A stretch of DNA of 64,000 nucleotides from Dactylosporangium vinaceum (GCF_019904175.1 NZ_CP061913.1:1736001-1800000); one strand, 5' to 3'; shown: positions 19,559 through 29,663, numbered from the stretch's first letter. Notes: a model not told the origin generated them from the letters alone. Made by a program: numbers and translations.

Positions 19559-21829
19559 GTGCGCCGGATCGCCGTCGTCGACGCGCCGAGCAACCTGGGC
19601 CTGCGGCCACCGACCGCGAGCTCGGTGCCCGGCTGCGCCAAGGCGCCCGGCGCACTGCGCGACCACAACCTGCTGGCCCGCCTCGGCGCGCGCGACGCCG
19701 GCTGCATCACCCCGCCGCGGTACGACCCGGCGGGGTGGCAGCCGGGCGACGGTGTGGCCCAGTCGGCCGAGATCGCCGTCTTCGTCAAGCGCCTGGCCGA
19801 CCGCATCGGCTCGGTGCTCGGCGCCGGCGACTTCCCGCTCGTGCTCGGCGGGGACTGCTCGATCCTGCTCGGCGCGGGCCTGGCCATGCGCCGCTTCCAG
19901 CACGAGGCCGGCGGCCGGATCGGCCTGGTCTACGTCGACGGGCACTCCGACTTCCGCCACGAGGGCAACGCCTCCTACGTCGGCGCCGCCGCGGGTGAGG
20001 CCCTCGCCCTCGCCACCGGCCGCGGCCAGGCCAACCTCGCCTCGATCGAACAGCGCCGGCCGTACTTCCGCGACGTCGACGTGGCCCTGCTCGGCATCCG
20101 CACCCACGACGAGTACCGCCTCGACCTCCAGGCGGCCGGCATCGTCGCCCGGGCCGTGCCGGAGCTCCGCTCGGACGGGGCCGCCCGGTCCGCCCAGTGG
20201 GCCCGCGACCAGCTGCGCGACTGCGCCGGCTTCTGGGTCCACATCGACGTCGACGTCCTCGACCCGGCCGTGATGCCCGCCGTCGACGCGCCCGACGTGG
20301 GCGGCATCGCCTACCGGGAGCTGGAGATCCTCATCTCCGGCCTGGTCTCCGACCAGCGCTGCCTCGGCGCGCAGGTGACGGTGTTCGACCCGGACTACGA
20401 CCCCGACGGGCAGTACGCGGCCGAGGTCGCCGACGTGCTCGTCGCCGGGCTGGAGCCGCTGATCACGTCATCGGCCCTGGTCGCCGCCTCACCCGACCCG
20501 GTGATCTCGGCGCCGCCGTTCGCGGCTCCGATCTCGGCCCCGCCGATCTCCGCACCGCCCCTGTTCACCCCCATGGCCAGACCGATACCCCCGACCGTCG
20601 CCCCACCCCGACCGGCACCCGAGCCCGTCACGCCGCCCGAGCCTGTCACGCCGCCCGCGCCACAGCCCGCCACCTCGTCGCCGCCTCAGTCCGGCACGCC
20701 GATCGAGTCGCCACCACAGCCGGCCACCCTGTCGCGGCCGGCCCCCGAGTCCTTCACGCCGTCGTGGTCGGCGCCCGCGTCCGTCCGGCCGCTGGAGCCT
20801 GTCGCCCCGTACGAGCCGGCACCGGAGCCGGTCACGCCGGCCGAGCCCACGCTGAGGGCCGTTCCGCCGCCCGCCGCGCCGACGCCTACCGCCGCACCCG
20901 TTGCCGCGCCTGCGCCGGTTTCCGCGCCGTCGTCTCCCGGGCCCGGTGCTCGGTGGCGTGAGTCGTCTGCGTCGAGCGAGGAGGGGGATGACTCGGTCGC
21001 GCCAAGTGCGGCGTGGGGCGAGTCGTCCGCGTCTGCGCCGTTATCTCCTGCGCCCGGGCTGCCGGCGTCCGATGCGGAGCCGGACGAGTCGTCTGCGGGC
21101 GGTGTCGAGCACGATGGGTGGTCTGCGTCTGGTGCCGAGCACGATGGGTCGCCTGCGGGCCGGGCCGAGCAGGACGAGTGGTCTGTGGGCGGTGTCGAGC
21201 CCGACGAGTCGTCTGTGGGCGGTGCCGAGCGCGGTGGGTGGTCTGCGGGTGGTGGTGAGCGGGGCGAGTCGCTTTCGGGTGGTGGTGAGCAGGGTGAGGC
21301 GGGGTTCTCGGGCGGGCGCGAGGAGTCGGCGGCGGGCTTCGGCTTGCGTGGTGGCCCGGGCCCTGGTGAGCCGGCGGGTGCCGGGCAGCCCGACGAGAAC
21401 GACATTTCCGAATTGTCGGGCATCTGGATCGCCGATCAGCCGGCGCCGATCGAGGTGGAGGACGACGAAGCCGACGGGGCTGAGGCTGAGGAGCTCGGGG
21501 TCGACGAGTTCGCGGTCCTCGACGGGCGGGGTGGGGCCGACTTCGGGGTTGTCGGCTCGCTCGATGATGTCGAGCCGGCGCGGGATGGGCCGGTGCCGAG
21601 GGCTGAGAAGCCGGCGTGGTTCCTGAGGGGGTACAGCCGGAACAGCGCCTTGTCCTTGGACGGGCTGCCCAGGGACTCGGTCGGGCCGGGCGGGCTCGGG
21701 CCGCGCAACGGGGCGTTCGTGCCCTCGCAGGCGGCTCGGCGGGACGGGGCGGAGCTGCCCGAGTCGCCGTTGACGGATGTGGTGCCCGCGGCCCGTACTC
21801 CGGTTGAGGAGGACGAGACCGCGGGCTGA
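19559..21829 (+). CDS. Arginase/ureohydrolase-fold protein with 450-residue disordered tail
   Basis: A 756-residue protein starting at GTG 19559. Residues 1-305 are a ureohydrolase domain: LGGDCS (97-101), YVDGHSD (125-131) and HIDVDVLDP (about 227-235), i.e. the metal-binding Asp residues are kept but the first ligand His of GGDHS is Cys. A Mn-dependent amidino or formimidoyl hydrolase is likely; the substrate is open. The rest is low complexity: Pro-rich (310-450), then eight acidic 10-residue repeats (511-590), then an acidic segment and a basic end. Family members are usually about 300 residues, so the tail is a late addition. It faces the PBP gene tail-to-tail with 14 nt between. Confidence 0.82.
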   Translation: MRRIAVVDAPSNLGLRPPTASSVPGCAKAPGALRDHNLLARLGARDAGCITPPRYDPAGWQPGDGVAQSAEIAVFVKRLADRIGSVLGAGDFPLVLGGDCSILLGAGLAMRRFQHEAGGRIGLVYVDGHSDFRHEGNASYVGAAAGEALALATGRGQANLASIEQRRPYFRDVDVALLGIRTHDEYRLDLQAAGIVARAVPELRSDGAARSAQWARDQLRDCAGFWVHIDVDVLDPAVMPAVDAPDVGGIAYRELEILISGLVSDQRCLGAQVTVFDPDYDPDGQYAAEVADVLVAGLEPLITSSALVAASPDPVISAPPFAAPISAPPISAPPLFTPMARPIPPTVAPPRPAPEPVTPPEPVTPPAPQPATSSPPQSGTPIESPPQPATLSRPAPESFTPSWSAPASVRPLEPVAPYEPAPEPVTPAEPTLRAVPPPAAPTPTAAPVAAPAPVSAPSSPGPGARWRESSASSEEGDDSVAPSAAWGESSASAPLSPAPGLPASDAEPDESSAGGVEHDGWSASGAEHDGSPAGRAEQDEWSVGGVEPDESSVGGAERGGWSAGGGERGESLSGGGEQGEAGFSGGREESAAGFGLRGGPGPGEPAGAGQPDENDISELSGIWIADQPAPIEVEDDEADGAEAEELGVDEFAVLDGRGGADFGVVGSLDDVEPARDGPVPRAEKPAWFLRGYSRNSALSLDGLPRDSVGPGGLGPRNGAFVPSQAARRDGAELPESPLTDVVPAARTPVEEDETAG
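21089..21328 (+). repeat. Eight 30-bp coding repeats in the arginase-fold gene tail
   Basis: Translated units follow (S/W)S(A/V)GG(V/A)E(H/P)DG with variation, for example SSAGGVEHDG then WSASGAEHDG. The period is 30 nt, so the frame is kept. The units are diverged, which suggests old slippage. Confidence 0.7.
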
Positions 21830-21843
21830 GCGTGAGGGTTGGA

Positions 21844-23733
21844 TCAGCCGGTGGTCTGGAAGAACTTGCCGGCGATCGGGACGGCGGCCGCGGTTGAGGC
21901 GCCGCCGTTCTCGACGAACACGCAGAAGGCGATGTCGCCGCGGTAGCCCATGAACCACGAGTGGGTGTGGGCCGGGTCATTGTCGTACTCGGCCGTGCCC
22001 GTCTTGCCCCGCAGGTCACCCGGCAGGTTCTTGAGCTGGCTGGCCGTGCCCTCGGTGACGACCTCGCGCATCATCTGCCGCAGCGCGTCCAGGGACGCCT
22101 GGTTGAGCTGCGGGCCGTCGGCGGCCGGGCTCTTCGGCGCGGGTTCGAGCACCAGCTGCGGCTGCTTCCACTGGCCGCGGGCGACGCCGGCCGCCGCGGC
22201 CGCCATGACGACCGGGGAGACCAGGTTGGTGCCCTGGCCGAACGCGGCCGCCGCCTGCTCGGACTTGCTGCCGTTCACCGAGATCTTGCCGGTGAACACG
22301 TCGGCGCCGAGGTCCCACGGGATGCCCAGGCCGAGCGTGGCCGCGGTCTTGCCGAGGCCGTCCGGGGCGATCTGCGGTGCGAGCGAGGCGAACGCGGTGT
22401 TGCACGACTTGGAGAAGTCGGTGCGCAGCGGGACGTTGCCCAGCTCCTCGTCATGGGAGTTCTTGAACGTGCGGCCGTCGACCGTGAGGTTCTTCGGGCA
22501 GGCCACGACGGACTCGCCGGTCATGCCCTTGTCCAGCACCGCGAGGGCGGTGACGGTCTTGAGCATCGAGCCGGGCGGGGTCTGCCCGACGAGGGCGAAG
22601 TTGTTCGGCGCCGCGCCCGGGCCGTTGGCCACCGCGACTATCGAGTTGGTGCTGACCCGGATGGCGACCAGGGCCGAGCGCCGCTGCTCGCCGGCGAGGG
22701 CCTGCTCGGCCGCGTTCTGCATGCCCTGGTCGATAGTGATCTTGATGCCGGTGCCGGTGGTGGGATCGGTGGTGAACAGCTCCTTGTCGGGCGTGCCCTG
22801 CGGCATGGAGACGATCACCTTCACACCCGGCTTGCCCTGCAGGACCGAGTCGTACTTCTGCTGGAGGCCGGCCAGCCCCACGACGTCCCCGACCTGGTAC
22901 TTGCCGGGGTTCTTGTCCATGATCTCCTTCGTCACCTCGCCGGTCGTGCCCAGCAGGGCGCGGGCGAACTGGGCCGAGGGGGCCAGGGACTGGGTCGACT
23001 TGCGGGTGATCACGCCCGGCGTCGAGTTGAGCTTGTTGGCGATCTGGTCGTAGACCTCCTGACGGAGGGTGACGATCTGCACGAACGCGTCGGGCGCGGC
23101 CGCCTTCACCTTGGCCGGCAGGCCGGACACGTCGACGTCGACCTTCGCCGCCGAGAACGCGTCTGTCAGATTTTTGACCACGATGTTGATGTCGGTGATC
23201 GAGCGGGGCTGCACGCCGACGATCACGACGGGCTTGCTGCTCACGATCGGCTGGCCGGAGCCGTCGAGGATGCTGCCGCGGGCGCCGGCCGTCTTGCGGA
23301 TCGAAAGCTTGTCGGTGGCCTCAAGCTTGGGATTGATGGTCTTGGCGTCGAAGACCACCGTCCACTCCTTGTCGACGCGCTTGGCGTTGACGGTGGTGTC
23401 GTACTCCCAGGACGAGTCCGCGACCGGCCAGGCCACGTGCACGACCGACGTGCTGTTGTCGTCCTTGACCACCGGCGCGCCCTTGGCGGTAAGCGTCGGC
23501 GGCTTGGCCGCCAGGTCGCCCGCGACAGTCGTCCACAGCTTCTGCGCCGCGTCGCCGGAGAGCGCTTTACCGTCCGGACTCAGGAACTTCAGGCCGGCGA
23601 TGTTGCCCTTCTGCCAGGCCTCCAGGAAGGTCTTGAGTGAGTCGTCCGGCGGCTTGCTGGAGCACGCCTGGAGCGTGCCGAGCATCGCCAGGGCGGCGAC
23701 GAGTGCGGTGACGCGACGGATTGAAACGGCCAT
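21844..23733 (-). CDS. Penicillin-binding lipoprotein (class B transpeptidase, MecA_N type)
   Basis: A 629-residue peptidoglycan transpeptidase. ATG 23733 is chosen because it gives a lipoprotein signal (MAVSIRRVTALVAALAMLGTLQAC, lipidated Cys24); longer starts bury it. An NTF2-like MecA_N domain (about 28-145) and a dimerisation domain (to about 330) precede the transpeptidase, with catalytic Ser389 in SMLK, SCN at 443-445 and KTG at 577-579, all intact. This arrangement matches the mycobacterial penicillin-binding lipoprotein Rv2864c. A CAGAAT hexamer seven bases upstream of the ATG suggests a leaderless mRNA. Confidence 0.92.
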   Translation of the reverse strand: MAVSIRRVTALVAALAMLGTLQACSSKPPDDSLKTFLEAWQKGNIAGLKFLSPDGKALSGDAAQKLWTTVAGDLAAKPPTLTAKGAPVVKDDNSTSVVHVAWPVADSSWEYDTTVNAKRVDKEWTVVFDAKTINPKLEATDKLSIRKTAGARGSILDGSGQPIVSSKPVVIVGVQPRSITDINIVVKNLTDAFSAAKVDVDVSGLPAKVKAAAPDAFVQIVTLRQEVYDQIANKLNSTPGVITRKSTQSLAPSAQFARALLGTTGEVTKEIMDKNPGKYQVGDVVGLAGLQQKYDSVLQGKPGVKVIVSMPQGTPDKELFTTDPTTGTGIKITIDQGMQNAAEQALAGEQRRSALVAIRVSTNSIVAVANGPGAAPNNFALVGQTPPGSMLKTVTALAVLDKGMTGESVVACPKNLTVDGRTFKNSHDEELGNVPLRTDFSKSCNTAFASLAPQIAPDGLGKTAATLGLGIPWDLGADVFTGKISVNGSKSEQAAAAFGQGTNLVSPVVMAAAAAGVARGQWKQPQLVLEPAPKSPAADGPQLNQASLDALRQMMREVVTEGTASQLKNLPGDLRGKTGTAEYDNDPAHTHSWFMGYRGDIAFCVFVENGGASTAAAVPIAGKFFQTTG

Positions 23734-23740
23734 GTGGGCG

Positions 23741-23746
23741 ATTCTG
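23741..23746 (-). promoter_or_regulatory. -10 element CAGAAT for the PBP gene
   Basis: On the minus strand CAGAAT ends seven bases before ATG 23733. It matches only the A2 and T6 positions of the consensus. The spacing equals that of the better TANNNT examples in this window. Confidence 0.4.
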
Positions 23747-23884
23747 CGCCATGAAAGCACGGAACCGCATTCCCAAGATCGCAACAAGTAGGACAATTCT
23801 GTGCGCCGATCTCCGCTTGATCGGGTACACGACGATGGTGAACCGGACTGAGGCGGTCCCCCCTCCGGCATTTTCTGGGCGGAC

Positions 23885-23890
23885 TAGCCT
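23885..23890 (+). promoter_or_regulatory. -10 element TAGCCT for the glutamate dehydrogenase gene
   Basis: TAGCCT fits TANNNT. It would give a leader of about 40 nt, consistent with the strong ribosome-binding site AGGGGAGAA before ATG 23937. No good -35 is visible. Confidence 0.4.
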
Positions 23891-23936
23891 GGCGCATGGA
23901 CAACCCACAACGTCGTGGGCGAGGGGAGAACAACCG

Positions 23937-26900
23937 ATGAATCGGCCTGGGGCAACCCCGGTGAAGGACGGCACGCAGGGTTTACGCGACGGGCGGAACC
24001 CGGATGCGATCGAGGACGACGAGCTGGAGCAGTCAGTGCCCAACGCGGAGCATCTCGTCGCGGAGGCGGTCGTACTGGCCACCGCGCAGAACGCCGATCC
24101 GGAGCTGGTCGCGGCCTACTGGCGCCTGGTGCCCGACGAGGAGCTGGCGGGCTGCAACGTCGTCAAGATGGTCGCGGCCACCCAGTCGCACCTCGAGCTC
24201 GCCCAGCAGCGCACCCCCGGCGAGCTGAAGCTGCGCCTCGGGCTGAGCGTCACCGGCGGCACCTCGGTGGAGATCGTCACCGACGACATGCCGTTCCTGG
24301 TCGACTCGGTCACCAGCGCGCTGTCCTCGCGCAACATCGACGTCAACCTCCTCGTGCATCCGCTGGTGGTCGTGCGGCGGGCCCCGCTCGGTGCGCTCGA
24401 GGCGATCCGCATCGGCGTCGAGCCCGAGGACGCGCTGCCCGGTGACGTCGTCGAGAGCTGGATCCGCATCGAGGTCGACCGCATCCGCGACGAGGCCGAG
24501 CTGGAGGAGCTGCGCACCGACCTGACCCGGGTGCTCGTCGACGTCCGCGAGGCCGTCGAGGACTGGGGCAAGATGCGCACCCAGGCCCTGGCGCTGGCCG
24601 ACGAGCTCGGCTCCGCGCAGCTGCCCGTCCCGGACAAGGACATCACCGACTCCGTCGAGCTCCTGCGCTGGCTGGTCGATGACCACTTCACGTTCCTGGG
24701 CTTCCGGCAGTACAAGCTGATCAAGGGCGAGCACGGCGAGGAGCTGCTCCAGGCGGTCCTGGGCACCGGCCTGGGCATCCTGCGGGCCGACCAGGTCAGG
24801 CCGCGGGCGCTGTCGTCGATGACGGCCGAGGCCTACGCGAAGGCCCTGGAGAAGCGGCTGCTGATCATCACCAAGGCCAACTCCCGGGCGACGGTGCACC
24901 GCTCGGCGTATCTGGACTACATCGGCTTCAAGATGTTCGACACCGACGGCAACGTGATCGGTGAGAAGCGCTTCCTGGGGCTGTTCTCGTCCGCGGCGTA
25001 CCGCACCAGCGTCCGCGACCTGCCGGTCGTCAAGCGCAAGGTCGCCGAGGTGGTGGAGCGCTCCGGCCTGTCGCCGCGCTCCCACTCCGGCAAGGACCTG
25101 ATGGAGACGCTCGAGACGTATCCGCGCGACGAGCTCTTCCAGATCGGCACCGACGAGCTCTACAAGGCCGTCATGGGCGTGCTGCGGCTGGCCGGCCGCC
25201 GCCAGCTGCGGGTCTTCCTGCGCCGCGACGCCTACGGCCGGTTCATCTCCTGCCTGGTCTACCTGCCCCGGGACCGGTTCACCACGGCCAACCGGCTGCG
25301 CATCCAGCAGATCCTGCTGGCCGAGCTCAACGGCGTGGGCGTGGACTACACCACCCGGGTCAGCGAGTCGAAGTTCGCGCGCGTGCACTTCATCGTGCGC
25401 ACCGAGCCCGGCAACCCGCCCGGCTGGGTCGACGTCGACGACCTCACCGAGCGCCTGTCCGAGGCGACCCGCCTGTGGGACGACGACTTCCGGCTCGTCC
25501 TGGAGCGCAAGCTCAACGACGAGCACCAGGCCAAGGTCCTCTACCAGCGCTACGGCGGCGCGATCTCCGACACGTACAAGGACGAGCACACGCCCTACGA
25601 GGCGGTGAAGGACGTCGCCAAGCTCGAGCTGCTCGACGAGCCCGGGCAGCTGGTCATGCACGTCTACCGCCGCCGCCAGGACGAGTCGGACATCCGCTTC
25701 AAGGTGTTCCGCTACGGCGAGCCCATGCTCCTCTCGGCCGTCCTGCCCGTGCTGCACTCCCTCGGGGTGCGGGTCACCGACGAGCGCCCCTACGAGGTCG
25801 TGCGGGCCGACGGGACCATCTACCTGTACGACTTCGGCCTCCAGCTGCCGCCGGACTCGCGGGCGATCGCCGACGTGCGGCCCCACCTCGAGAACGCGTT
25901 CTCGGCGACCTGGCGGGGTGAGGCCGAGGTCGACAACTTCAACTCCCTCGTGCTCAAGGCCGGCCTGACCTGGCGCGAGGTCGTGGTGCTGCGGGCCTAC
26001 GCGAAGTACCTGCGCCAGGCCGGCACTGTCTTCTCGCAGGACTACATGGAGACGACGCTGCTGGCGTACCCGGCGATCGCCTCCAAGCTCGTCGCGCTCT
26101 TCGCGGCCCGGTTCGACCCGCGGCTGCAGCTGTCCGAGGCGACCCGCTCGGTGCAGTCGAAGGAGCTCGTCGCCGCGATCCACACCGAACTCGATGAGGT
26201 CACGAGCCTCGATCAGGACCGGATCCTGCGCTCGTTCCTGCACCTGATCCAGGCGACGCTGCGCACGTCGTTCTTCCAGCGGGGCGACGGCGGCCGGCCG
26301 AAGTCCTACACCGCGATCAAGCTCGACCCGCAGTCCATCCCCGACCTGCCCGCTCCCCGGCCCCGCTTCGAGATTTTCGTGTACTCCCCCCGCTTCGAGG
26401 GCGTGCACCTGCGCTTCGGCTCCGTGGCCCGGGGCGGCCTGCGCTGGTCCGACCGGCGCGAGGACTTCCGGACCGAGATCCTCGGGCTGGTCAAGGCGCA
26501 GATGGTCAAGAACGCCGTGATCGTGCCGACCGGTGCCAAGGGCGGGTTCGTGCTCAAGCAGAACCCGGGCGACCGCGACGAGGCCGTGGCCTGCTACCAG
26601 CTGTTCATCTCGGCCCTGCTCGACGTGACCGACAACCTCGACGGCGGCAAGATCGTGGCGCCGCCGGACGTGGTGCGCCACGACCCCGACGACCCGTATC
26701 TCGTGGTCGCGGCCGACAAGGGCACGGCGACGTTCTCCGACATCGCGAACGAGATCTCGGTGCGGTACGGCTTCTGGCTCGGCGACGCGTTCGCCTCGGG
26801 CGGGTCGGCCGGCTACGACCACAAGAAGATGGGCATCACCGCCAAGGGTGCCTGGGAGTCGGTCAAGCGGCACTTCCGCGAGCTCGGCGTCGACACCCAG

Positions 26901-28817
26901 ACGACCGAGTTCACAGTGGTCGGCGTGGGCGACATGTCGGGTGACGTGTTCGGCAACGGGATGCTGCTCTCGGAGCACATCCGCCTGGTGGCCGCGTTCG
27001 ACCACCGGCACATCTTCATCGACCCCTCGCCCGACGCGGCCACCTCGTTCCAGGAGCGGTCCCGGCTCTTCGCGCTGCCGCGATCGTCCTGGGACGATTA
27101 CGATAAATCGCTCATCTCGCCCGGTGGCGGCATCTTCTCGCGCGCGGCGAAGTCCATCGCGCTGTCCGACGAGGCCCGGGCCGCGCTCGGCATCACCGCG
27201 ACCGGCCCGCTCACGCCCAACGACCTGATGCACGCGATCCTGGCCGCGCCCGTCGACCTGTTCTGGAACGGCGGCATCGGCACCTACGTCAAGGCGACGA
27301 GCGAGTCGCACGTCGAGGTGGGGGACAAGGCCAACGACTACATCCGGGTCAACGGCCGGGAGCTGCGGGCCAAGGTCGTCGGCGAGGGCGGCAACCTGGG
27401 CCTGACCCAGCGCGGCCGCATCGAGTACGCCCTTAACGGCGGCCGCATCGCCACCGACTTCATCGACAACTCGGCCGGCGTCGACTGCTCCGACCACGAG
27501 GTCAACATCAAGATCCTCCTCGACCGCGCGGTGGCCGCGGGCGAGCTGGCGTCGGCCGACCGCAACCCGCTGCTGGCCGAGATGACCGACGAGGTCGGTG
27601 AGTTGGTCCTGCGCGACAACTACGACCAGGCCACGGCCTTGGGCAACGCGCGCGCCCAGTCTCGCTCGCTGCTGCCCGTCCACAAGCGGCTGATCGCCGA
27701 CCTGGAGCGCCGCGGCCAGCTCGACCGCGCCCTCGAGGGCCTGCCGACCGACGAGCAGCTCGACGAGCGCGCCGCCACCGGCGTGGGCCTGACCTCGCCG
27801 GAGTTCGCGGTCCTGCTCTCCTACGTCAAGATCGTCCTGGAGCACGAGATCCTCGACTCGGAGCTGCCGGACGAGGCGTGGACGACCGAGGTGCTCGTCG
27901 AGTACTTCCCGACCGCCCTGCGCGAGCGCTTCGCCGAGGCGATGGCCGAGCACCCGCTGCGCCGCGAGATCGTCACCACCGCGGTCGTCAACGCGGCAGT
28001 GAACCGGGGCGGCACCTCGTTCTTCCACCGCGCCTCCGAGGAGACCGGGGCGGGCGCGGCCGACATCCTGCGCGCGTCGGTCGTGGTCAACGAGGTCTTC
28101 GGCCTCAGCGAGCTGCGCCGCGCGGTCGAGTCGCTCGACAATGTGATCCCGACCCAGTCGCAGACCGCCGTCTACCTGGAGATGCGCCGCCTCCTGGACC
28201 GGGCGGTGCGCTGGCTGGTCTCCAACCGCCGGCTGCCGATCGACGTCCCCGCCGAGATCGCCCGCCTCAAGCCCGGCATCGCCCGGCTGCTCCCGCAGCT
28301 GGACACCCTGTTCCGCGGCCGCGAGCGCGACGCCCTGCGGGCCAACGCGGAAGGCCTGCAGGAGCTGGGCCTGCCGGAGGAGATCGCCGACAGCACGACC
28401 CGCATCATGTACGGCTTCGGCCTCCTCGACATCGTGGAGGTCGCCGCCACCACGGGCCGCGACGTGAACGAGGTGGCGACGGTCTACTACCTGCTGTCCG
28501 AGCGGTTCCGGGTCGACGACCTGCTGTCGCGCATCTCGGACCTCCCGCGCGAGGACCGCTGGCAGACGCTGGCCCGGATGGCACTGCGCTACGACCTGTA
28601 CGCCGCGCTGGCCGCCCTGACCGCCGAGGTCCTCAACGCCACGTCGCCGGAGCTCGACACCGAGGCCCGGGTGCACGAGTGGGAGCAGAGCAACGCCACG
28701 TCGATCGCCCGGACGCGCAACGCGATAGGCGAGTTCGGCGAGTCTCCCGGTGATCTGGCCGCGCTGTCGGTGCTGCTGCGGCAGATCCGCACGCTGGTGC
28801 GGGCGTCGGCCGCGTAG
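23937..28817 (+). CDS. NAD-specific glutamate dehydrogenase, large (180 kDa) type
   Basis: A 1626-residue enzyme that deaminates L-glutamate to 2-oxoglutarate with NAD, supporting glutamate catabolism and anaplerosis. Start ATG 23937 follows AGGGGAGAA; the frame is open further upstream but without a ribosome-binding site. The N-terminal half has ACT-like regulatory segments. The catalytic core shows RGGLRWSDRREDFRTEILGL and KAQMVKNAVIVPTGAKGGF (about residues 832-870, with the substrate lysines), and the Rossmann part GVGDMSGDVFGNGMLLSEH lies near 997. Length and motifs match the L_180 family of mycobacteria and streptomycetes. A perfect hairpin follows the stop. It is divergent from the PBP gene, with about 200 bp between them. 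Confidence 0.95.
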   Translation: MNRPGATPVKDGTQGLRDGRNPDAIEDDELEQSVPNAEHLVAEAVVLATAQNADPELVAAYWRLVPDEELAGCNVVKMVAATQSHLELAQQRTPGELKLRLGLSVTGGTSVEIVTDDMPFLVDSVTSALSSRNIDVNLLVHPLVVVRRAPLGALEAIRIGVEPEDALPGDVVESWIRIEVDRIRDEAELEELRTDLTRVLVDVREAVEDWGKMRTQALALADELGSAQLPVPDKDITDSVELLRWLVDDHFTFLGFRQYKLIKGEHGEELLQAVLGTGLGILRADQVRPRALSSMTAEAYAKALEKRLLIITKANSRATVHRSAYLDYIGFKMFDTDGNVIGEKRFLGLFSSAAYRTSVRDLPVVKRKVAEVVERSGLSPRSHSGKDLMETLETYPRDELFQIGTDELYKAVMGVLRLAGRRQLRVFLRRDAYGRFISCLVYLPRDRFTTANRLRIQQILLAELNGVGVDYTTRVSESKFARVHFIVRTEPGNPPGWVDVDDLTERLSEATRLWDDDFRLVLERKLNDEHQAKVLYQRYGGAISDTYKDEHTPYEAVKDVAKLELLDEPGQLVMHVYRRRQDESDIRFKVFRYGEPMLLSAVLPVLHSLGVRVTDERPYEVVRADGTIYLYDFGLQLPPDSRAIADVRPHLENAFSATWRGEAEVDNFNSLVLKAGLTWREVVVLRAYAKYLRQAGTVFSQDYMETTLLAYPAIASKLVALFAARFDPRLQLSEATRSVQSKELVAAIHTELDEVTSLDQDRILRSFLHLIQATLRTSFFQRGDGGRPKSYTAIKLDPQSIPDLPAPRPRFEIFVYSPRFEGVHLRFGSVARGGLRWSDRREDFRTEILGLVKAQMVKNAVIVPTGAKGGFVLKQNPGDRDEAVACYQLFISALLDVTDNLDGGKIVAPPDVVRHDPDDPYLVVAADKGTATFSDIANEISVRYGFWLGDAFASGGSAGYDHKKMGITAKGAWESVKRHFRELGVDTQTTEFTVVGVGDMSGDVFGNGMLLSEHIRLVAAFDHRHIFIDPSPDAATSFQERSRLFALPRSSWDDYDKSLISPGGGIFSRAAKSIALSDEARAALGITATGPLTPNDLMHAILAAPVDLFWNGGIGTYVKATSESHVEVGDKANDYIRVNGRELRAKVVGEGGNLGLTQRGRIEYALNGGRIATDFIDNSAGVDCSDHEVNIKILLDRAVAAGELASADRNPLLAEMTDEVGELVLRDNYDQATALGNARAQSRSLLPVHKRLIADLERRGQLDRALEGLPTDEQLDERAATGVGLTSPEFAVLLSYVKIVLEHEILDSELPDEAWTTEVLVEYFPTALRERFAEAMAEHPLRREIVTTAVVNAAVNRGGTSFFHRASEETGAGAADILRASVVVNEVFGLSELRRAVESLDNVIPTQSQTAVYLEMRRLLDRAVRWLVSNRRLPIDVPAEIARLKPGIARLLPQLDTLFRGRERDALRANAEGLQELGLPEEIADSTTRIMYGFGLLDIVEVAATTGRDVNEVATVYYLLSERFRVDDLLSRISDLPREDRWQTLARMALRYDLYAALAALTAEVLNATSPELDTEARVHEWEQSNATSIARTRNAIGEFGESPGDLAALSVLLRQIRTLVRASAA

Positions 28818-28824
28818 TCCGGTG

Positions 28825-28856
28825 ACGGCCCCGGCGCTCTCTGGTGCCGGGGCCGT
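28825..28856 (+). terminator. 11-bp perfect hairpin after glutamate dehydrogenase
   Basis: ACGGCCCCGGC and GCCGGGGCCGT are separated by GCTCTCTGGT. There is no T-tract. It starts eight bases after the stop codon. Confidence 0.7.
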
Positions 28857-29449
28857 CCCAGGCCGGCTCTCCGGTTGCCGCGGTTTCGGCTCCTCCGGTC
28901 GTCGCGGTTTCGAGTGCTCCGGTCGTGGCGGTGCCGGGTGCTGCGGCTGGAGGGGCACCGCGTTGTGGGCTCGGCCGATGGGAACCACCGGATTAGCGTG
29001 GGCGCGGTCGTAGTCTGGCTGCGGTGCATCGGCAGGGTTCCGTGGGCCGGCGGCGGGTCCGTCGTGGTCGTCATTCGGTGGTGCCGGGCCGCGGCGCCTG
29101 CGGCGGCAAAGGAGATTCCGGCTCGTTGTCGGTAGCGTTTCGAGCGCCTGGAGGCACAGTTCTTGGAACAGTCCGAGGATTGTCGTGCCGGCGGCGCGCG
29201 CAGGAATTTTGCGGCCCGAACCGAATAGGAAACCGTACGCTGCTTGTATCGCCGCAGGCGCCCACGAGCCATTGCCACCGAACGATGACCACGGCGGGCC
29301 CGGCACGACCCCGCCGACCCCTGCCGATGCGCGGCGACCGGACAACGGTCCGGACCACGCTACCCGGTTCTTGGCCCGCGCGGACGTCACGTTTTGCGGT
29401 GCCGGTCCGGCCGGGCTCTCTTCTCGCGCGAACTCGGCATCCGGTGCAG
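28857..29449. other. Gene-poor stretch, about 0.6 kb
   Basis: No gene with a credible start and composition was found. The first 100 bases hold three imperfect copies of a CTCCGGT(C/T)G(T/C)CGCGGTTTCG-like unit. From about 29030 the GC content falls below that of the flanking genes. On the minus strand the frame of the possible gene at 29663 runs through it without a stop, so the remains of a longer gene cannot be excluded. Confidence 0.5.
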
Positions 29450-29663
29450 GCGCGGCAGCAGCACTCGGCGCCTCGGTCGGCGAAGGCGAAGCATCACGGA
29501 GGCGCCGGAGCTCGGCCCCATGCCGCTGCGCCGGCTCCCAGTCCCGATGCCAGGCATGGTCCCGGCGAAACTCCTTGTGCAACGGAGAGCCATTCCGCGC
29601 CCGAGTGCGGTCGCGCAGCAAAGCGGTTGCCGCCCGATCGAACAAACTCAGCTGCCCAGCCAC
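29450..29663 (-). pseudogene. Possible small gene or remnant: N-terminus without a clear end
   Basis: From GTG 29663 the minus strand reads MAGQLSLFDRAATALLRDR followed by a basic, charged helix-like stretch (RARNGSPLHKEFRRDHAWHRDWEPAQRHGAELRRLRDA) and then Pro/Ala-rich sequence. The first 60 residues have normal protein composition, unlike the antisense shadows nearby. The frame has no stop for more than 5 kb, so the true 3' end must be lost by frameshift or the reading is spurious. A 10-bp palindrome and AT-rich promoter-like sequence lie 46-100 bp upstream, which supports transcription. No function is recognised. Confidence 0.3.

Noticed and set aside
24033-29449. Open frame of about 1800 codons on the minus strand across the glutamate dehydrogenase gene
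   Set aside because: It is the antisense shadow of a strongly coding gene at very high third-position GC. Only the part upstream of 29449 has independent support.
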